A DNA stretch of 64,000 nucleotides from Mangrovihabitans endophyticus (GCF_014646155.1 NZ_BMMX01000001.1:235720-299719), one strand, 5' to 3'; numbered from the stretch's first letter, positions 19,612 to 28,536 are shown. Notes: generated by a model not told the origin, from the letters alone. Numbers and translations: made by a program.

Positions 19612-20943
19612 GTGCGCCTGGCAGACCTGCAGGGCCGGTCCGTGGCGATCTGGGGTACCGGGCGGGAGGGCCGGGCAGCCGTGCGAGCGGTCGCCGCGCA
19701 CGGCCCGAGTCGTCTGCTGGTGGTGGAGGACAGCGCCAACTACCTGTCCGTGCCGTGGGAGGGCGAGCTCGCCCGGCTCGCGCCGCTGGCCGGCGGCGAC
19801 CACGCATTCGGCGCGCTGCTCGCCGCCGACGTGGTGGTCCGGTCGCCGGGGGTGCCGCAGACGCATCCGTGGATGAGCCGGCTGCGCGAGCGGGGCGTGG
19901 TGATCACCGGTGGCAGCGCGGTGTGGATGGCCGACCACGCGTCCCGGACCGTCGGCGTGACCGGGAGCAAGGGCAAGAGCACCACGTCCAGCCTGATCAG
20001 TCACCTGCTCGCGGCGGCCGGCCGGCCGAACGTGTTCGGCGGCAACATCGGCGTGCCGCTGCTCGACCTGCCCGACGCCGAGCGCTACGTGCTGGAGCTG
20101 TCCAGCTATCAGTGTGCGGACCTGACGGATTCGCCGCGGGTCGCGGTGGTCACCTCACTGTTCCCGGAGCATCTCGACGCGCACGGCGGCGAGGAGGCGT
20201 ACTACCGGGACAAGCTGAACATCCTGGCGCACGATCCGGAGCTGATCGTGGTGAACGGCGCGGACCAGCGGTTGATGTCGGCGACCGCGCATCACCGCAC
20301 GGTCGCCGCGGCTGCGTCGGACTCCGACTTCCGGATCGACGGCGACATGGTGTCGCGGCGCGGGGAGCCGGTGTTCCCGCGCTCGGCGTTGCGGCTGCGC
20401 GGCGTGCACAACGGACGCAACCTCTGCGTCGCGCTGGCCGTGCTGGACGGCATGGGCGTCGACGTGATGGCCATGCGGGACGTCTTGCAGCAGGCGGTGC
20501 GCGGGTTCGAGGGGTTGCCGCACCGACTCGCCGAGAGCACCGACCCGTCCGGGCTGACGTTCGTCGATGACACGCTGTCCACCAGCCCGTACTCGGCGAT
20601 GCACGCCATCGACGCGTACCCAGACCGGCCGTTGACCGTGCTGGTCGGCGGCACCGACCGTGGCCTGGACTACGCGCCGTTGCGGGAGCATCTGCGCGGG
20701 CGCGACATCACCGTGATCGGCCTGCCGGACAGCGGCCCGCGCATCCTGGAGGAGCTTGCCGGGCTGCCCGGCGTGCGTACCGAGAACGCGGAGGACCTGC
20801 CGGCCGCGGTGCGCCTGGCGCGCACGCTCACGCCGGCCGGCGGCGTGGTCCTGCTGTCTCCGGCGGCGCCCAGCTACGGCCGGTTCCGCAACTTCGAGCA
20901 CCGGTCCGAGGTGTTCCTGCGGGCGGTCCGCGACAGCGCCTGA
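19612..20943 (+). CDS. murD2: UDP-MurNAc-L-alanine:L-glutamate ligase (MurD2)
   Basis: 443 residues from GTG 19612, with GGAGGGA 5 bases upstream. It is a Mur ligase: N-terminal Rossmann-like UDP-binding domain, ATP motif GVTGSKGKS (115-123), ELSSYQCADL, the central motif FPEHLDAHGG with metal-binding His, and a C-terminal domain with FVDDTLSTSPYSAMHAI and VLVGGTDRGLDY. Regular MurD has DSKATN in the place where this protein reads DDTLST, which fits the MurD2 group that adds L-Glu rather than D-Glu (family knowledge; the specificity here is inferred from this and from the adjacent murL). ADP-forming, cytoplasmic. Confidence 0.83.
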   Translation: MRLADLQGRSVAIWGTGREGRAAVRAVAAHGPSRLLVVEDSANYLSVPWEGELARLAPLAGGDHAFGALLAADVVVRSPGVPQTHPWMSRLRERGVVITGGSAVWMADHASRTVGVTGSKGKSTTSSLISHLLAAAGRPNVFGGNIGVPLLDLPDAERYVLELSSYQCADLTDSPRVAVVTSLFPEHLDAHGGEEAYYRDKLNILAHDPELIVVNGADQRLMSATAHHRTVAAAASDSDFRIDGDMVSRRGEPVFPRSALRLRGVHNGRNLCVALAVLDGMGVDVMAMRDVLQQAVRGFEGLPHRLAESTDPSGLTFVDDTLSTSPYSAMHAIDAYPDRPLTVLVGGTDRGLDYAPLREHLRGRDITVIGLPDSGPRILEELAGLPGVRTENAEDLPAAVRLARTLTPAGGVVLLSPAAPSYGRFRNFEHRSEVFLRAVRDSA

Positions 20944-21177
20944 TTTTTATTTCCATCGCCACCCCGGCTGTTTCCGGGAGGTTGCGCGTGCCCGGGGAGT
21001 CGGCCCGACGGGTCGAGCGCGCATCGGGCGTTCGGCCGAGTGAAAAACCGGCATAAGTTACCGAACGCGCTTTTCTCCCCGTGCGACAAATGCGACACGA
21101 ACGTCGTTATCTGGCGTCGTTTAACACCAGTTCACCGACATGGGCCGGGTAACGGTTTGAAAACTTCATCCACAGGC

Positions 21178-21183
21178 TTGACA
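21178..21183 (+). promoter_or_regulatory. Putative -35 box of the rpiR promoter
   Basis: TTGACA, a perfect -35 hexamer, 65 bases before the RpiR start. At 17-base spacing the -10 position reads AGAACT (21201-21206), which is poor, so an activator or other sigma factor may be involved. Confidence 0.45.
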
Positions 21184-21197
21184 TGGAGGGGTGGTTA

Positions 21198-21211
21198 GTA
21201 AGAACTTTTAC
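21198..21211. promoter_or_regulatory. Putative operator GTAA-N6-TTAC
   Basis: GTAAGAACTTTTAC, a 14-bp inverted repeat with perfect 4-base outer arms, overlapping the expected -10 position of the rpiR promoter. A GTTAAC palindrome follows at 21219-21224. Autoregulation by the RpiR protein is a guess from position. Confidence 0.35.
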
Positions 21212-21247
21212 CGCGACAGTTAACACTCCTTCCTGAAGGGCGGGCCC

Positions 21248-22216
21248 ATGGTCGAGCCGGAGATCGATGGCGCCGCACACACTGCGGTCGTCGATTCCCT
21301 GGCGCGCGACCAGCGCAACCAGGGCGCGCCACCGGCCGTTGAGGGCGCCCTGGTCCGGGTGCGCGCCCTGCTCCCGGAGTTCACCGGGGCCCTGCGCCGC
21401 GTCGCCGAGCGCGTGCTGGCCGAGCCGGCGGCCGCGTCCCGGGCGACCATCGTGGAGCTCGCCGAGCGCAGCGGCACCTCACCGGCCACGGTCACCCGGT
21501 TCTGCCGGGCGCTGGGCTTCGACGGCTACGCGGATCTGCGCCTGGGCATCGCGGCGGAGACCGGCCGGGCCCGCTCGGCCGGATGGACCATCGACATCGG
21601 CCGGGAGATCCAGCCGGGCGACCCCCTCGAACGGGTGCTGGGCCAGATCATGGCGGCCGACACGCGGGCCATGCACGACACCGCGGCGCTGCTCGATCTC
21701 CACGAGGTGGAACGGGCGGCGGCGGCCATTGCGAGCGCCCCGCGGGTGAACATCTTCGGCGCCAGCGGCAGCGCGCTGGTCGGCGAGGAGATGCAGTTCA
21801 GCCTGCACCGCATCGGCGTTCCGGTGTGGGCCTGGAACGACGTGCACAACGGCCTGGCCAGTGCGGCGCTGAGCCGGGCCGGCGACGTGGCCTTGGGCGT
21901 CTCGCACAGCGGCGAGACCCGGGAGACCATCGAGATGCTGGCCGAGGCGAGCAGCCGTGGCGCCACCACCATCGCGCTGACCAGCTTCCCGCGGTCGCCG
22001 CTGGCCGAGCTCGCCGACGTCGTCCTGCTCACCGCCACCCAGGCCACCACCTTCCGCCCCGACGCGCTGTCCGCGCGCCATCCGCAACTGGTGGTCCTGG
22101 ACCTGCTCTACGTCGCCGTCGCGCAGCGGACCCACGAACGTTCGCATGCCGCCTTCCAGCGCACCGCGCAAGCCGTCCACGGTCACAAGGCCGTGGACGC
22201 GGAAGGGGAAAAATGA
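21248..22216 (+). CDS. RpiR/MurR-family transcriptional regulator
   Basis: 322 residues. The N-terminal HTH_6 domain (about 35-105) has ATIVELAERSGTSPATVTRFCRALGFDGYADLRL. The C-terminal SIS sugar-phosphate domain (about 150-290) has VNIFGASGSALVGEEMQ, VALGVSHSGETRETIEML and TTIALTSFPRSPLAELADVVL. Such proteins bind phosphosugars, often GlcNAc-6-P, GlcN-6-P or MurNAc-6-P, to control uptake and catabolism. It directly precedes ngcEFG (206-base gap), so it probably controls that GlcNAc/chitobiose importer. The last codons contain a CGTCCACGG/CCGTGGACG hairpin (22174-22199) that might reduce read-through into ngcE. Confidence 0.9.
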   Translation: MVEPEIDGAAHTAVVDSLARDQRNQGAPPAVEGALVRVRALLPEFTGALRRVAERVLAEPAAASRATIVELAERSGTSPATVTRFCRALGFDGYADLRLGIAAETGRARSAGWTIDIGREIQPGDPLERVLGQIMAADTRAMHDTAALLDLHEVERAAAAIASAPRVNIFGASGSALVGEEMQFSLHRIGVPVWAWNDVHNGLASAALSRAGDVALGVSHSGETRETIEMLAEASSRGATTIALTSFPRSPLAELADVVLLTATQATTFRPDALSARHPQLVVLDLLYVAVAQRTHERSHAAFQRTAQAVHGHKAVDAEGEK

Positions 22217-22422
22217 GCCGAATTCGTAACAATGCGGGCTCGACTCGTGTCTCCCCGGGTGCCAGCATGGTCTGCTCCCGGGCTGCACATCACCTCACAT
22301 CCGGGCTGTCGTCGTCCGTACGGCGGCGGTCTCTCCATTCCCGTACGCAATGTCGCAGCGGACCTGACGGCACCGTCGTCAGGGGCTGACACTCCGCACC
22401 ACACCCCTCGAGGAGACTGTTG

Positions 22423-23859
22423 ATGTCCGAGATATTCGGCACCCCCGAGCTCGACCGCCGTACGCTCCTGCGCCGCGCCGCCGCCGTCGGCCTGCTCGCC
22501 ACTCCCGCCGTCGGCATGCTGAGCGCCTGCGTGGGCAGCGGCGGAAGCGACGACGACCAGGCCGACAAGCCGCAGGGCGAGGTGTCGTCGACCAACCCGC
22601 TGGGCGTCGACCCGAACACGCCCGTCGAGATCGTCATCTTCAACGGCGGCCTGGGCACCAAGTACGCCAGCGACGTGGACACCCCGTCGTACAACAAGCT
22701 GTTCCCGAACTCCAAGGTGAACCAGACCAACACCGAGGAGATCGCCACCGTGGTGCAGCCGCGGTTCACCGCGGGCAACCCGCCGGACATGATCAACAAC
22801 TCCGGCTCGAAGCTGATGGACCAGGGCGCCCTGGTGCAGGCCGGCCAGGTGCAGGACCTGACCGACCTGTTCGCCGCACCGTCGGTGGACATCGAGGGCA
22901 AGACCGTCAAGGACACCCTCATCCCCGGCACCGTCGAGCAGGGCACGTTCAACAACAAGCCGTACGTGCTGAACTACGCCTTCACCGTCTTCGGCCTCTG
23001 GTACTCCGGCAAGCTGTTCTCCGACAACGGCTGGACCGCGCCGACCACCTGGGCCGACTTCACCGCGCTGCTGGACAAGATGAAGGCCAAGGGCATCACG
23101 CCGTACGGCTACGCCGGCGCCAACGCCTCGTACTACCAGTACCTGGTGATCCTCACCAGCGCCGCCAAGATCGGCGGCCCGGACATCCTGAAGAACATCG
23201 ACAACCTGGAGGACGGCGCCTGGCAGTCCGACGCCGTCAAGCAGGCCGCCAAGGCCTGGGGCGAGATCGGCGCCAAGTACTCCAACAAGGCGTTCCTCGG
23301 CCTCAAGCACACCGAGGTCCAGCTTCAGCACGACCAGTACAAGGTGGGCTTCTACCCGTCCGGTTCCTGGCTGGAGAACGAGCAGGCCAAGGACACCCCG
23401 GACGGCTTCGACTACCAGGTCATGCCGGTGCCGAGCGTGACCACGGCGGACAAGATGCCGGCCACCGCGATCTACGCGGCCGCCGGTGAGCAGTACTTCG
23501 TCGCCAGCAAGGGCAAGAACCCGCGCGGCGGCATGGAGTACCTGCGCCACATGCTGTCGAAGGCGGGCGCCAAGGGCTTCACCGAGCTGACCAAGGTGCT
23601 CACCGTGGTCGCCGGCGCCACCGAGGGCGAGGACATCAGCCCCGGGCTGACCAGCGGCAACAAGATGCTGTCGGCGGCCGGCTCGGACTACTTCAGCTAC
23701 CGCTTCGACACCTGGTACAAGAAGCTGGACGACGAGGCCCGCGCCGCCACCAACGAGCTGATGTTCCAAGGCGGCACCGCGGACAAGTTCTGCGCGCGCA
23801 TGCAGAAGGTCGCCGACGCCGTGAAGGCCGACGACTCCATCGAGAAGTTCACCCGCTGA
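22423..23859 (+). CDS. ngcE: N-acetylglucosamine/chitobiose ABC transporter, binding lipoprotein
   Basis: 478 residues from ATG 22423, with AGGAG 8 bases upstream. The N-terminus has twin arginines (DRRTLLRRAAAVG) and lipobox LSAC with Cys36, so it is a Tat-type lipoprotein on the outer face of the membrane. The body matches Streptomyces NgcE family features: FNGGLGTKYA, QPRFTAGNPPDMINNSG, LIPGTVEQGTF, YPSGSWLENE, YLRHMLSKAGAKGFTELT and the C-terminal FCARMQKVADAVKADDSIEKF. It captures GlcNAc or chitobiose for the permeases encoded next. There is no ATPase gene in this operon. Confidence 0.88.
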   Translation: MSEIFGTPELDRRTLLRRAAAVGLLATPAVGMLSACVGSGGSDDDQADKPQGEVSSTNPLGVDPNTPVEIVIFNGGLGTKYASDVDTPSYNKLFPNSKVNQTNTEEIATVVQPRFTAGNPPDMINNSGSKLMDQGALVQAGQVQDLTDLFAAPSVDIEGKTVKDTLIPGTVEQGTFNNKPYVLNYAFTVFGLWYSGKLFSDNGWTAPTTWADFTALLDKMKAKGITPYGYAGANASYYQYLVILTSAAKIGGPDILKNIDNLEDGAWQSDAVKQAAKAWGEIGAKYSNKAFLGLKHTEVQLQHDQYKVGFYPSGSWLENEQAKDTPDGFDYQVMPVPSVTTADKMPATAIYAAAGEQYFVASKGKNPRGGMEYLRHMLSKAGAKGFTELTKVLTVVAGATEGEDISPGLTSGNKMLSAAGSDYFSYRFDTWYKKLDDEARAATNELMFQGGTADKFCARMQKVADAVKADDSIEKFTR

Positions 23860-23906
23860 CCCCTCCTCGCACGGCTGACCGCGACCACGGACGGAGCTAG
23901 ACAACC

Positions 23907-24818
23907 ATGAAGCACGGCAGGTACCCGTTCATCATCGGCTTCCTGATCGTGCCGGTGGCCATCTACGTGACGTTCGTGGTCGCGGCATACGTGCAGGCGT
24001 TCCAACTGTCGTTCACCGACTGGCGGGGCTTCTCGCCGAACGTGAACTACATAGGCTTTGACAACTTCGTCAAGCTCTTCCACGACGACACCTTCTGGAA
24101 GGCGATCCGACACCACCTCGTGCTGCTGATCTTCCTCCCGCTGTTCACCATCGTCCTGGCGTTGTTCTTCTCCTTCCTGCTGAACGTCGGCGGCGGGTCG
24201 AAGGGCGGCAAGACGCGCGGCGTCTGGGGGTCGAAGTTCTACCGCGTGGTGTTCTTCTTCCCCCAGTTGCTCGCCCTGGCCCTGGTCGCGGTGATCTTCG
24301 CCCGGGTCTACTCGCCGGACGACAGCGGCCTGATCAACGGCCTGCTCAACCAGTTCGGCGCCGGTCCGGTGCTGTTCCTGGCCGACGGCAAGCTGGCGCT
24401 GTGGTCGATCCTGGCCGTCCTGGTCTGGCAGGGGGTCGGCTTCTACGTGGTGCTGTTCTCCGCCGGCATGGGGTCCATCCCGACGGAGATCTACGAGGCG
24501 GCGGCGCTGGACGGCGCGACCCGCGGCGTGCTCTTCTTCCGGGTCACCCTGCCGCTGCTGTGGAACACCCTCCAGGTCGCCTGGGTCTACCTCGGCATCG
24601 CCGCGTTTGACGCGTTCGCCCTGGTCAACGTCATGTCAGTGGACCGTGGTGGTCCGGACGGCGCGACCACGGTGCTGGGCCTGGAGATCTTCCGAAACGC
24701 CTTTGACTACGCACAGTTCGGTTACGCCTCGGCCATGGGCGTCGTGCTGTTCTTCCTCACCATCAGCTTCGCGGCGCTGACCATGCGGGTCACCCGCCGC
24801 GACGCCATCGAGATGTGA
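23907..24818 (+). CDS. ngcF: ABC transporter permease, GlcNAc/chitobiose type
   Basis: 303 residues and about six membrane spans, starting YPFIIGFLIVPVAIYVTFVVAAYVQ. The EAA loop that docks on the ATPase reads EIYEAAALDGATRGVLFFRVTLPLL (a MalF-type sugar permease). The gene lies 47 bases after ngcE and 21 bases before ngcG. It forms the heterodimeric pore with NgcG and takes substrate from NgcE. Confidence 0.9.
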   Translation: MKHGRYPFIIGFLIVPVAIYVTFVVAAYVQAFQLSFTDWRGFSPNVNYIGFDNFVKLFHDDTFWKAIRHHLVLLIFLPLFTIVLALFFSFLLNVGGGSKGGKTRGVWGSKFYRVVFFFPQLLALALVAVIFARVYSPDDSGLINGLLNQFGAGPVLFLADGKLALWSILAVLVWQGVGFYVVLFSAGMGSIPTEIYEAAALDGATRGVLFFRVTLPLLWNTLQVAWVYLGIAAFDAFALVNVMSVDRGGPDGATTVLGLEIFRNAFDYAQFGYASAMGVVLFFLTISFAALTMRVTRRDAIEM

Positions 24819-24839
24819 GCCGGACGGGAGCCTGAAGAG

Positions 24840-25775
24840 ATGAGCACCATCAACGACACCGCCCCGACCACGCCCCCCGGCACCGTCCGATACCCCGGCA
24901 CCGGCCGGCGCTCCTCGTCGGCTGCCCGGGACAAGCGGGACCTCAAGCTGTTCAGCAGCTTCGCGCACATCGCCCTGGCGGTGTGGGGCATCCTGGTCAT
25001 CGCCCCGCTGATCTGGGTCGTGCTGGCGTCCTTCAAGAGCAACACCGAGATCTTCACGCATGCGCCGTTCAGCCTGCCCAGCAAGATCTCCTTCGAGACG
25101 TACCGCACCGCGTGGTCGCAGGCGCACGTCGGGCGCTACTTCCTGAACAGCGTGTTCGTCGTCGCGATCAGCACCGCCGGCACCATGCTGTTCGGCTCCA
25201 TGGCGGCGTACGTGCTGGCCCGGTACCGCTTCTTCGGCAACCGCTTCCTCTACTACCTGTTCGTCTCCGGCCTGGCGTTCCCGGTCTTCCTGGCCCTGGT
25301 CCCGCTGTTCCTGATCCTGCAGAACCTGGGCCTGCTGAACACCTACACCGGCCTGATCCTGGTCTACATCGCCTACTCGCTGCCGTTCACGGTGTTCTTC
25401 ATGACGGCGTTCTTCAAGACGCTGCCGAACTCCATCGCGGAGGCCGCGATCGTCGACGGCGCCTCGCACACCCGGCTGTTCTTCCAGGTGATGATGCCGA
25501 TGGCGCGGTCCGGTCTGGTGTCCATCACGATCTTCAACATCGTGGGTCAGTGGAACCAGTACCTGCTGCCGGTGGCCATCATGCAGGGCCAGGGCGCCGA
25601 CCAGAAGTGGGTGCTCACGCAGGGCATCGCGAACATCTCGGTGTCCGCCGGTTACCAGGCGAACTGGGCGGCGCTGTTCGCCGCGCTGACGCTGTCGATC
25701 CTGCCGATGATCCTGGTGTACGCGTTCTTCCAGCGGCAGATCCAGGCCGGCCTGACGGCGGGCGCCACCAAGTGA
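24840..25775 (+). CDS. ngcG: ABC transporter permease, GlcNAc/chitobiose type
   Basis: 311 residues. A long cytoplasmic N-terminus (about 40 residues, Pro/Thr-rich) precedes six spans, beginning IALAVWGILVIAPLIWVVLASF. The EAA loop is SIAEAAIVDGASHTRLFFQVMMPM, of MalG type. It is the last gene of the ngcEFG operon, with a hairpin 32 bases downstream. Since no ATP-binding subunit is encoded here, a shared ATPase (MsiK-type; the one at 47306 is a candidate) must energise it, which is how the Streptomyces system works. Confidence 0.9.
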   Translation: MSTINDTAPTTPPGTVRYPGTGRRSSSAARDKRDLKLFSSFAHIALAVWGILVIAPLIWVVLASFKSNTEIFTHAPFSLPSKISFETYRTAWSQAHVGRYFLNSVFVVAISTAGTMLFGSMAAYVLARYRFFGNRFLYYLFVSGLAFPVFLALVPLFLILQNLGLLNTYTGLILVYIAYSLPFTVFFMTAFFKTLPNSIAEAAIVDGASHTRLFFQVMMPMARSGLVSITIFNIVGQWNQYLLPVAIMQGQGADQKWVLTQGIANISVSAGYQANWAALFAALTLSILPMILVYAFFQRQIQAGLTAGATK

Positions 25776-25807
25776 CACGCTGACGCGGACGCGTTTCGGC
25801 GGCAGAC

Positions 25808-25848
25808 TCGCCGGCGGTGCCCTCTGGGGAGGGAGGTGCCGCCGGCGA
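25808..25848 (+). terminator. Terminator after ngcEFG
   Basis: 10-bp stem TCGCCGGCGG / CCGCCGGCGA with a 21-base loop, 32 bases beyond the ngcG stop. Confidence 0.65.
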
Positions 25849-25894
25849 CCCGCATCCGGCGAAGACTGTCGTACCTCCGGTGCAGAATGAGTCT

Positions 25895-27592
25895 GTGCTG
25901 GTAGCGGTGGTTGCCGAGGGGGCGGGCGGGTGGCTGCGGGAGGTCGATCCCGCGGGTGCGCCGGCGGGTCCGCCACGACGGGTGGCCGACCTCGCCACGG
26001 CGATCGCCGAGCGGGAGGCCGCCGACGCGCCCCGCTGGATCTGGTCGTCCACCACGGAGATCTATCCGTGGCTGTTGCGCGCCGGCGTGCGGGTGGCCCG
26101 ATGTCATGATCTGGAGCTGACCGAGGCCCTGCTGCTCGGGCATGCCGGGCGGTGGGGTGAGCCGCGTTCCCTCGCCGCCGCGCACGCGCGGCTCATCGGC
26201 GCGCCGGTGCCGGCCGACCCGCGGCCGCGCATGGCGCAGCCGCCCGGGTTTGCCCAGGGCGCCCTGTTCGAGGCCGGCGGCGTCGCAGGCGGCGGTGCCG
26301 GGACCGGCGGTGCCGGGGCGGACGAGACGCCGCCGTCCGCGGTGATCGCCGTGCACGCCGACCAGGTCGCCCGCATCGCCGGCACCGCGCACCCCGGCCG
26401 GTTCCGGCTGCTGGTCGCCTCCGAGTCGGCGGGCGCGCTGATCGCCGTGGAGATGGGGCACGCCGGCCTGCCCTGGCGCGCCGACATCCACGACGACCTG
26501 CTGCGCGAGCTGCTGGGCCCGCCGCAGCCGGTCGGCCCGCCGAAACGCCTCGCCGAGCTGTCCGCTCAGGTCAACGCGGCGTTCGGCACGCACGGCCTGC
26601 ACCCGGACTCGCCGGCCGAGGTGCTGCGCGCGTTCGCCCGGGCCGGCATCGACGTGCCGAACACCCGTGCCTGGGTGCTGCGCCGGGTCGACCACCCGGC
26701 GGTGCCGCCGCTCCTGGAGTTCAAGGAGCTCTACCGGATCTGGACGGCGCACGGCCGGGCCTGGCGCGAGGCGTGGGTCAGCGGCGGCCGGTTCCGGCCG
26801 GAATATGTGCCCGGCGGCGTGGTCTCCGGCCGGTGGGCCACGCGCGGCGGCGGGGCCCTGCAGGTGCCCAAGGTGGTGCGCCGGGCGGTGGTGGCCGATC
26901 CGGGGTGGCGGTTCGTGGTCGCCGACGCCGGGCAACTGGAGCCGCGGGTGCTGGCTGCCGTCTCCGGCGACGCCCGGCTGGCCGCGGCGGGTGGCGCCGG
27001 CGACCTTTACGCCGCCCTTGCCGCGGACTCCTTCGGGGGCGACCGGGCCACGGCGAAGGTCGCGCTACTCGGCGCGATGTACGGGCAGACCGGCGGGAAC
27101 GCCGTGCCGGCGCTCGCGGTGCTGCGGCAGCGTTACCCGACCGCCTTCGCCTATGTCGAGTCCGCCGCGCGCACCGGGGAGGCCGGCGGCCTGGTCCGCT
27201 CCTGGCTGGGGCGCACCTGCCCGCCGCCCGCGACCGCGGGGCGACAGGCCGGACTGGAACCGGCCGAGGAGTCCGGCCCGGCCGACTCCCGGGGCGGCGC
27301 GTCCGGGCGCGCCCGGGGCCGTTTCACCCGCAACTTCGTCATCCAGGCCACCGCCGCCGAGTGGGCGCTGGTGTTGCTGGCCACGCTCCGCACCGCGCTC
27401 GTCGGCATGCGCGCCGAGCTGGTGCTCTTCGTGCACGACGAGGTGGGCGTGCACTGCCCGGTGCAGGAGGCCGAGCGGGTGGCCGCGGCGGTCCGCACGG
27501 GCGCCGCGCGGGCGGGGGAGATGATGTTCGGGGACACGGCCGTGCGCTTCCCCCTCGACGTGTCCATCGTGGAGTGTTATGCCGACGCGTGA
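25895..27592 (+). CDS. Family A DNA polymerase-like protein with degenerate exonuclease part
   Basis: 565 residues from GTG 25895, which has no Shine-Dalgarno but a CAGAAT six bases upstream (possible leaderless start). Polymerase motifs are present: motif A FVVADAGQLEPRVL with Asp344, motif B-like RATAKVALLGAMYGQTGG, and motif C FVHDEVGVHCP with Asp515-Glu516. Upstream the 3'-5' exonuclease-like region lacks the DxE metal ligands, and there is no 5' nuclease domain, so the protein is much shorter than PolA (about 900). Databases often label this actinobacterial group as bifunctional exonuclease/polymerase. Actual proofreading is doubtful here; a repair or translesion role is inferred. Confidence 0.82.
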   Translation: MLVAVVAEGAGGWLREVDPAGAPAGPPRRVADLATAIAEREAADAPRWIWSSTTEIYPWLLRAGVRVARCHDLELTEALLLGHAGRWGEPRSLAAAHARLIGAPVPADPRPRMAQPPGFAQGALFEAGGVAGGGAGTGGAGADETPPSAVIAVHADQVARIAGTAHPGRFRLLVASESAGALIAVEMGHAGLPWRADIHDDLLRELLGPPQPVGPPKRLAELSAQVNAAFGTHGLHPDSPAEVLRAFARAGIDVPNTRAWVLRRVDHPAVPPLLEFKELYRIWTAHGRAWREAWVSGGRFRPEYVPGGVVSGRWATRGGGALQVPKVVRRAVVADPGWRFVVADAGQLEPRVLAAVSGDARLAAAGGAGDLYAALAADSFGGDRATAKVALLGAMYGQTGGNAVPALAVLRQRYPTAFAYVESAARTGEAGGLVRSWLGRTCPPPATAGRQAGLEPAEESGPADSRGGASGRARGRFTRNFVIQATAAEWALVLLATLRTALVGMRAELVLFVHDEVGVHCPVQEAERVAAAVRTGAARAGEMMFGDTAVRFPLDVSIVECYADA

Positions 27593-27619
27593 GCGGCCCG
27601 TGTCATCCCTGCGTGCACG

Positions 27620-28441
27620 TCACCCCTGCGTCCACCGTTCCGGATCGACGTAGGTCAGCGCGTGCGGCGCGAACATGCCCAGCACCGCCAGCACCGACAC
27701 GGCGGTGAAGACCGTGCGCAGCACCAGCGTCTCGCCCCGTCCGCCGGTGCGCACCGCGATGCCGTCCGGCACGCCGACCATGCGCCACATCCGTCGCCCG
27801 ACCGGCACCGGCCAGAACAACGGCACCCCGTTGCGGGTGATCATGTCGCCGAACAGATGCACCACGCAGCCCACGCCCACGGCCGTGCCGAGCATCGGAT
27901 ATCCCCGGCCGCCGGGCAGGTGCGCCGCGGTGAACCACGCGATGGCCGCGGCGGTGATGGTGACGATGAGCCACCCGGCGCGTTCCGCCCATTCGTCGAA
28001 CAGGCCGCGCAGCGCCAGCCCGGCCATCACGAACATCACCCCGACCACGGCCCACTTGCCGACGTGGGCGCAGAGCGCGGTGGTGCCCCAGCCGAGCAGC
28101 GCGGCGAACGGCAGCGTGTGCGTGAACGTGCGATGCCCGTACGTGCGGCGGGGGTCCTTGCTCGTCCGGGTCGCCAGGTAGATGCCCAGGCTGACCTTCT
28201 CGATCACCTCGGCGACGAACAGGGAGAGCACGCCGAAGGTGCGCGCCACGGTGGCGCCACCCTGATTGCGCGTGACCTTGCCGGACAGGTCCAGATCGGG
28301 CAGCAGCGCGGCGCCCGCGCAGACGGTCGCCCCGACCGCCACGGCCAACGGCGACTGACCGTACCCGGCGAAATGGTCCAGAGCCCAGCTACCGGCCAGC
28401 CAGACGGCGGCGCCCGAAAGCGCATGCGACGGACCCATCAT
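27620..28441 (-). CDS. DUF457/YdjM-type membrane metal-dependent hydrolase
   Basis: About 273 residues from ATG 28441; the next codon is also ATG. Family landmarks: MMGPSHALSG at the N-terminus, the acidic LLPDLDL, YGHRTFTHTLPFA with two His, and CVVHLFGDMITRNGVPLFWP. The His and Asp residues should bind metal near the membrane face. Several hydrophobic segments are seen (AVAVGATVCAGAALLPD, AVVGVMFVMAGLAL, WLIVTITAAAIAWF). The family is linked to phospholipid-like hydrolysis, but the substrate here is not known. It converges with the polymerase-like gene. Confidence 0.85.
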   Translation of the reverse strand: MMGPSHALSGAAVWLAGSWALDHFAGYGQSPLAVAVGATVCAGAALLPDLDLSGKVTRNQGGATVARTFGVLSLFVAEVIEKVSLGIYLATRTSKDPRRTYGHRTFTHTLPFAALLGWGTTALCAHVGKWAVVGVMFVMAGLALRGLFDEWAERAGWLIVTITAAAIAWFTAAHLPGGRGYPMLGTAVGVGCVVHLFGDMITRNGVPLFWPVPVGRRMWRMVGVPDGIAVRTGGRGETLVLRTVFTAVSVLAVLGMFAPHALTYVDPERWTQG

Positions 28442-28536
28442 CGGTGATTGCCCACCCCCCGTGAAGATTCCGGTCACTGTCGCAGAGGGACGGAGGGCGG
28501 GCAACGACCGCCACGGTCAGCCGGCAGTGCTGATGA

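Larger units (their letters stand above)
20944..21247. other. Intergenic region between murD2 and the RpiR regulator
   Basis: 304 bases, noticeably more AT-rich than its surroundings. A weak hairpin CCCGG/CCGGG (20963-20978) follows murD2 and may terminate it. The right half carries a TTGACA box, a GTAA-N6-TTAC inverted repeat and a GTTAAC palindrome ahead of the RpiR gene. I see no small gene or structured RNA. Confidence 0.6.

Noticed and set aside
22217..22422. DasR-type operator upstream of ngcE
   Set aside because: No 16-bp palindrome of the ACTGGTCTAGACCAGT kind was found between the RpiR gene and ngcE.
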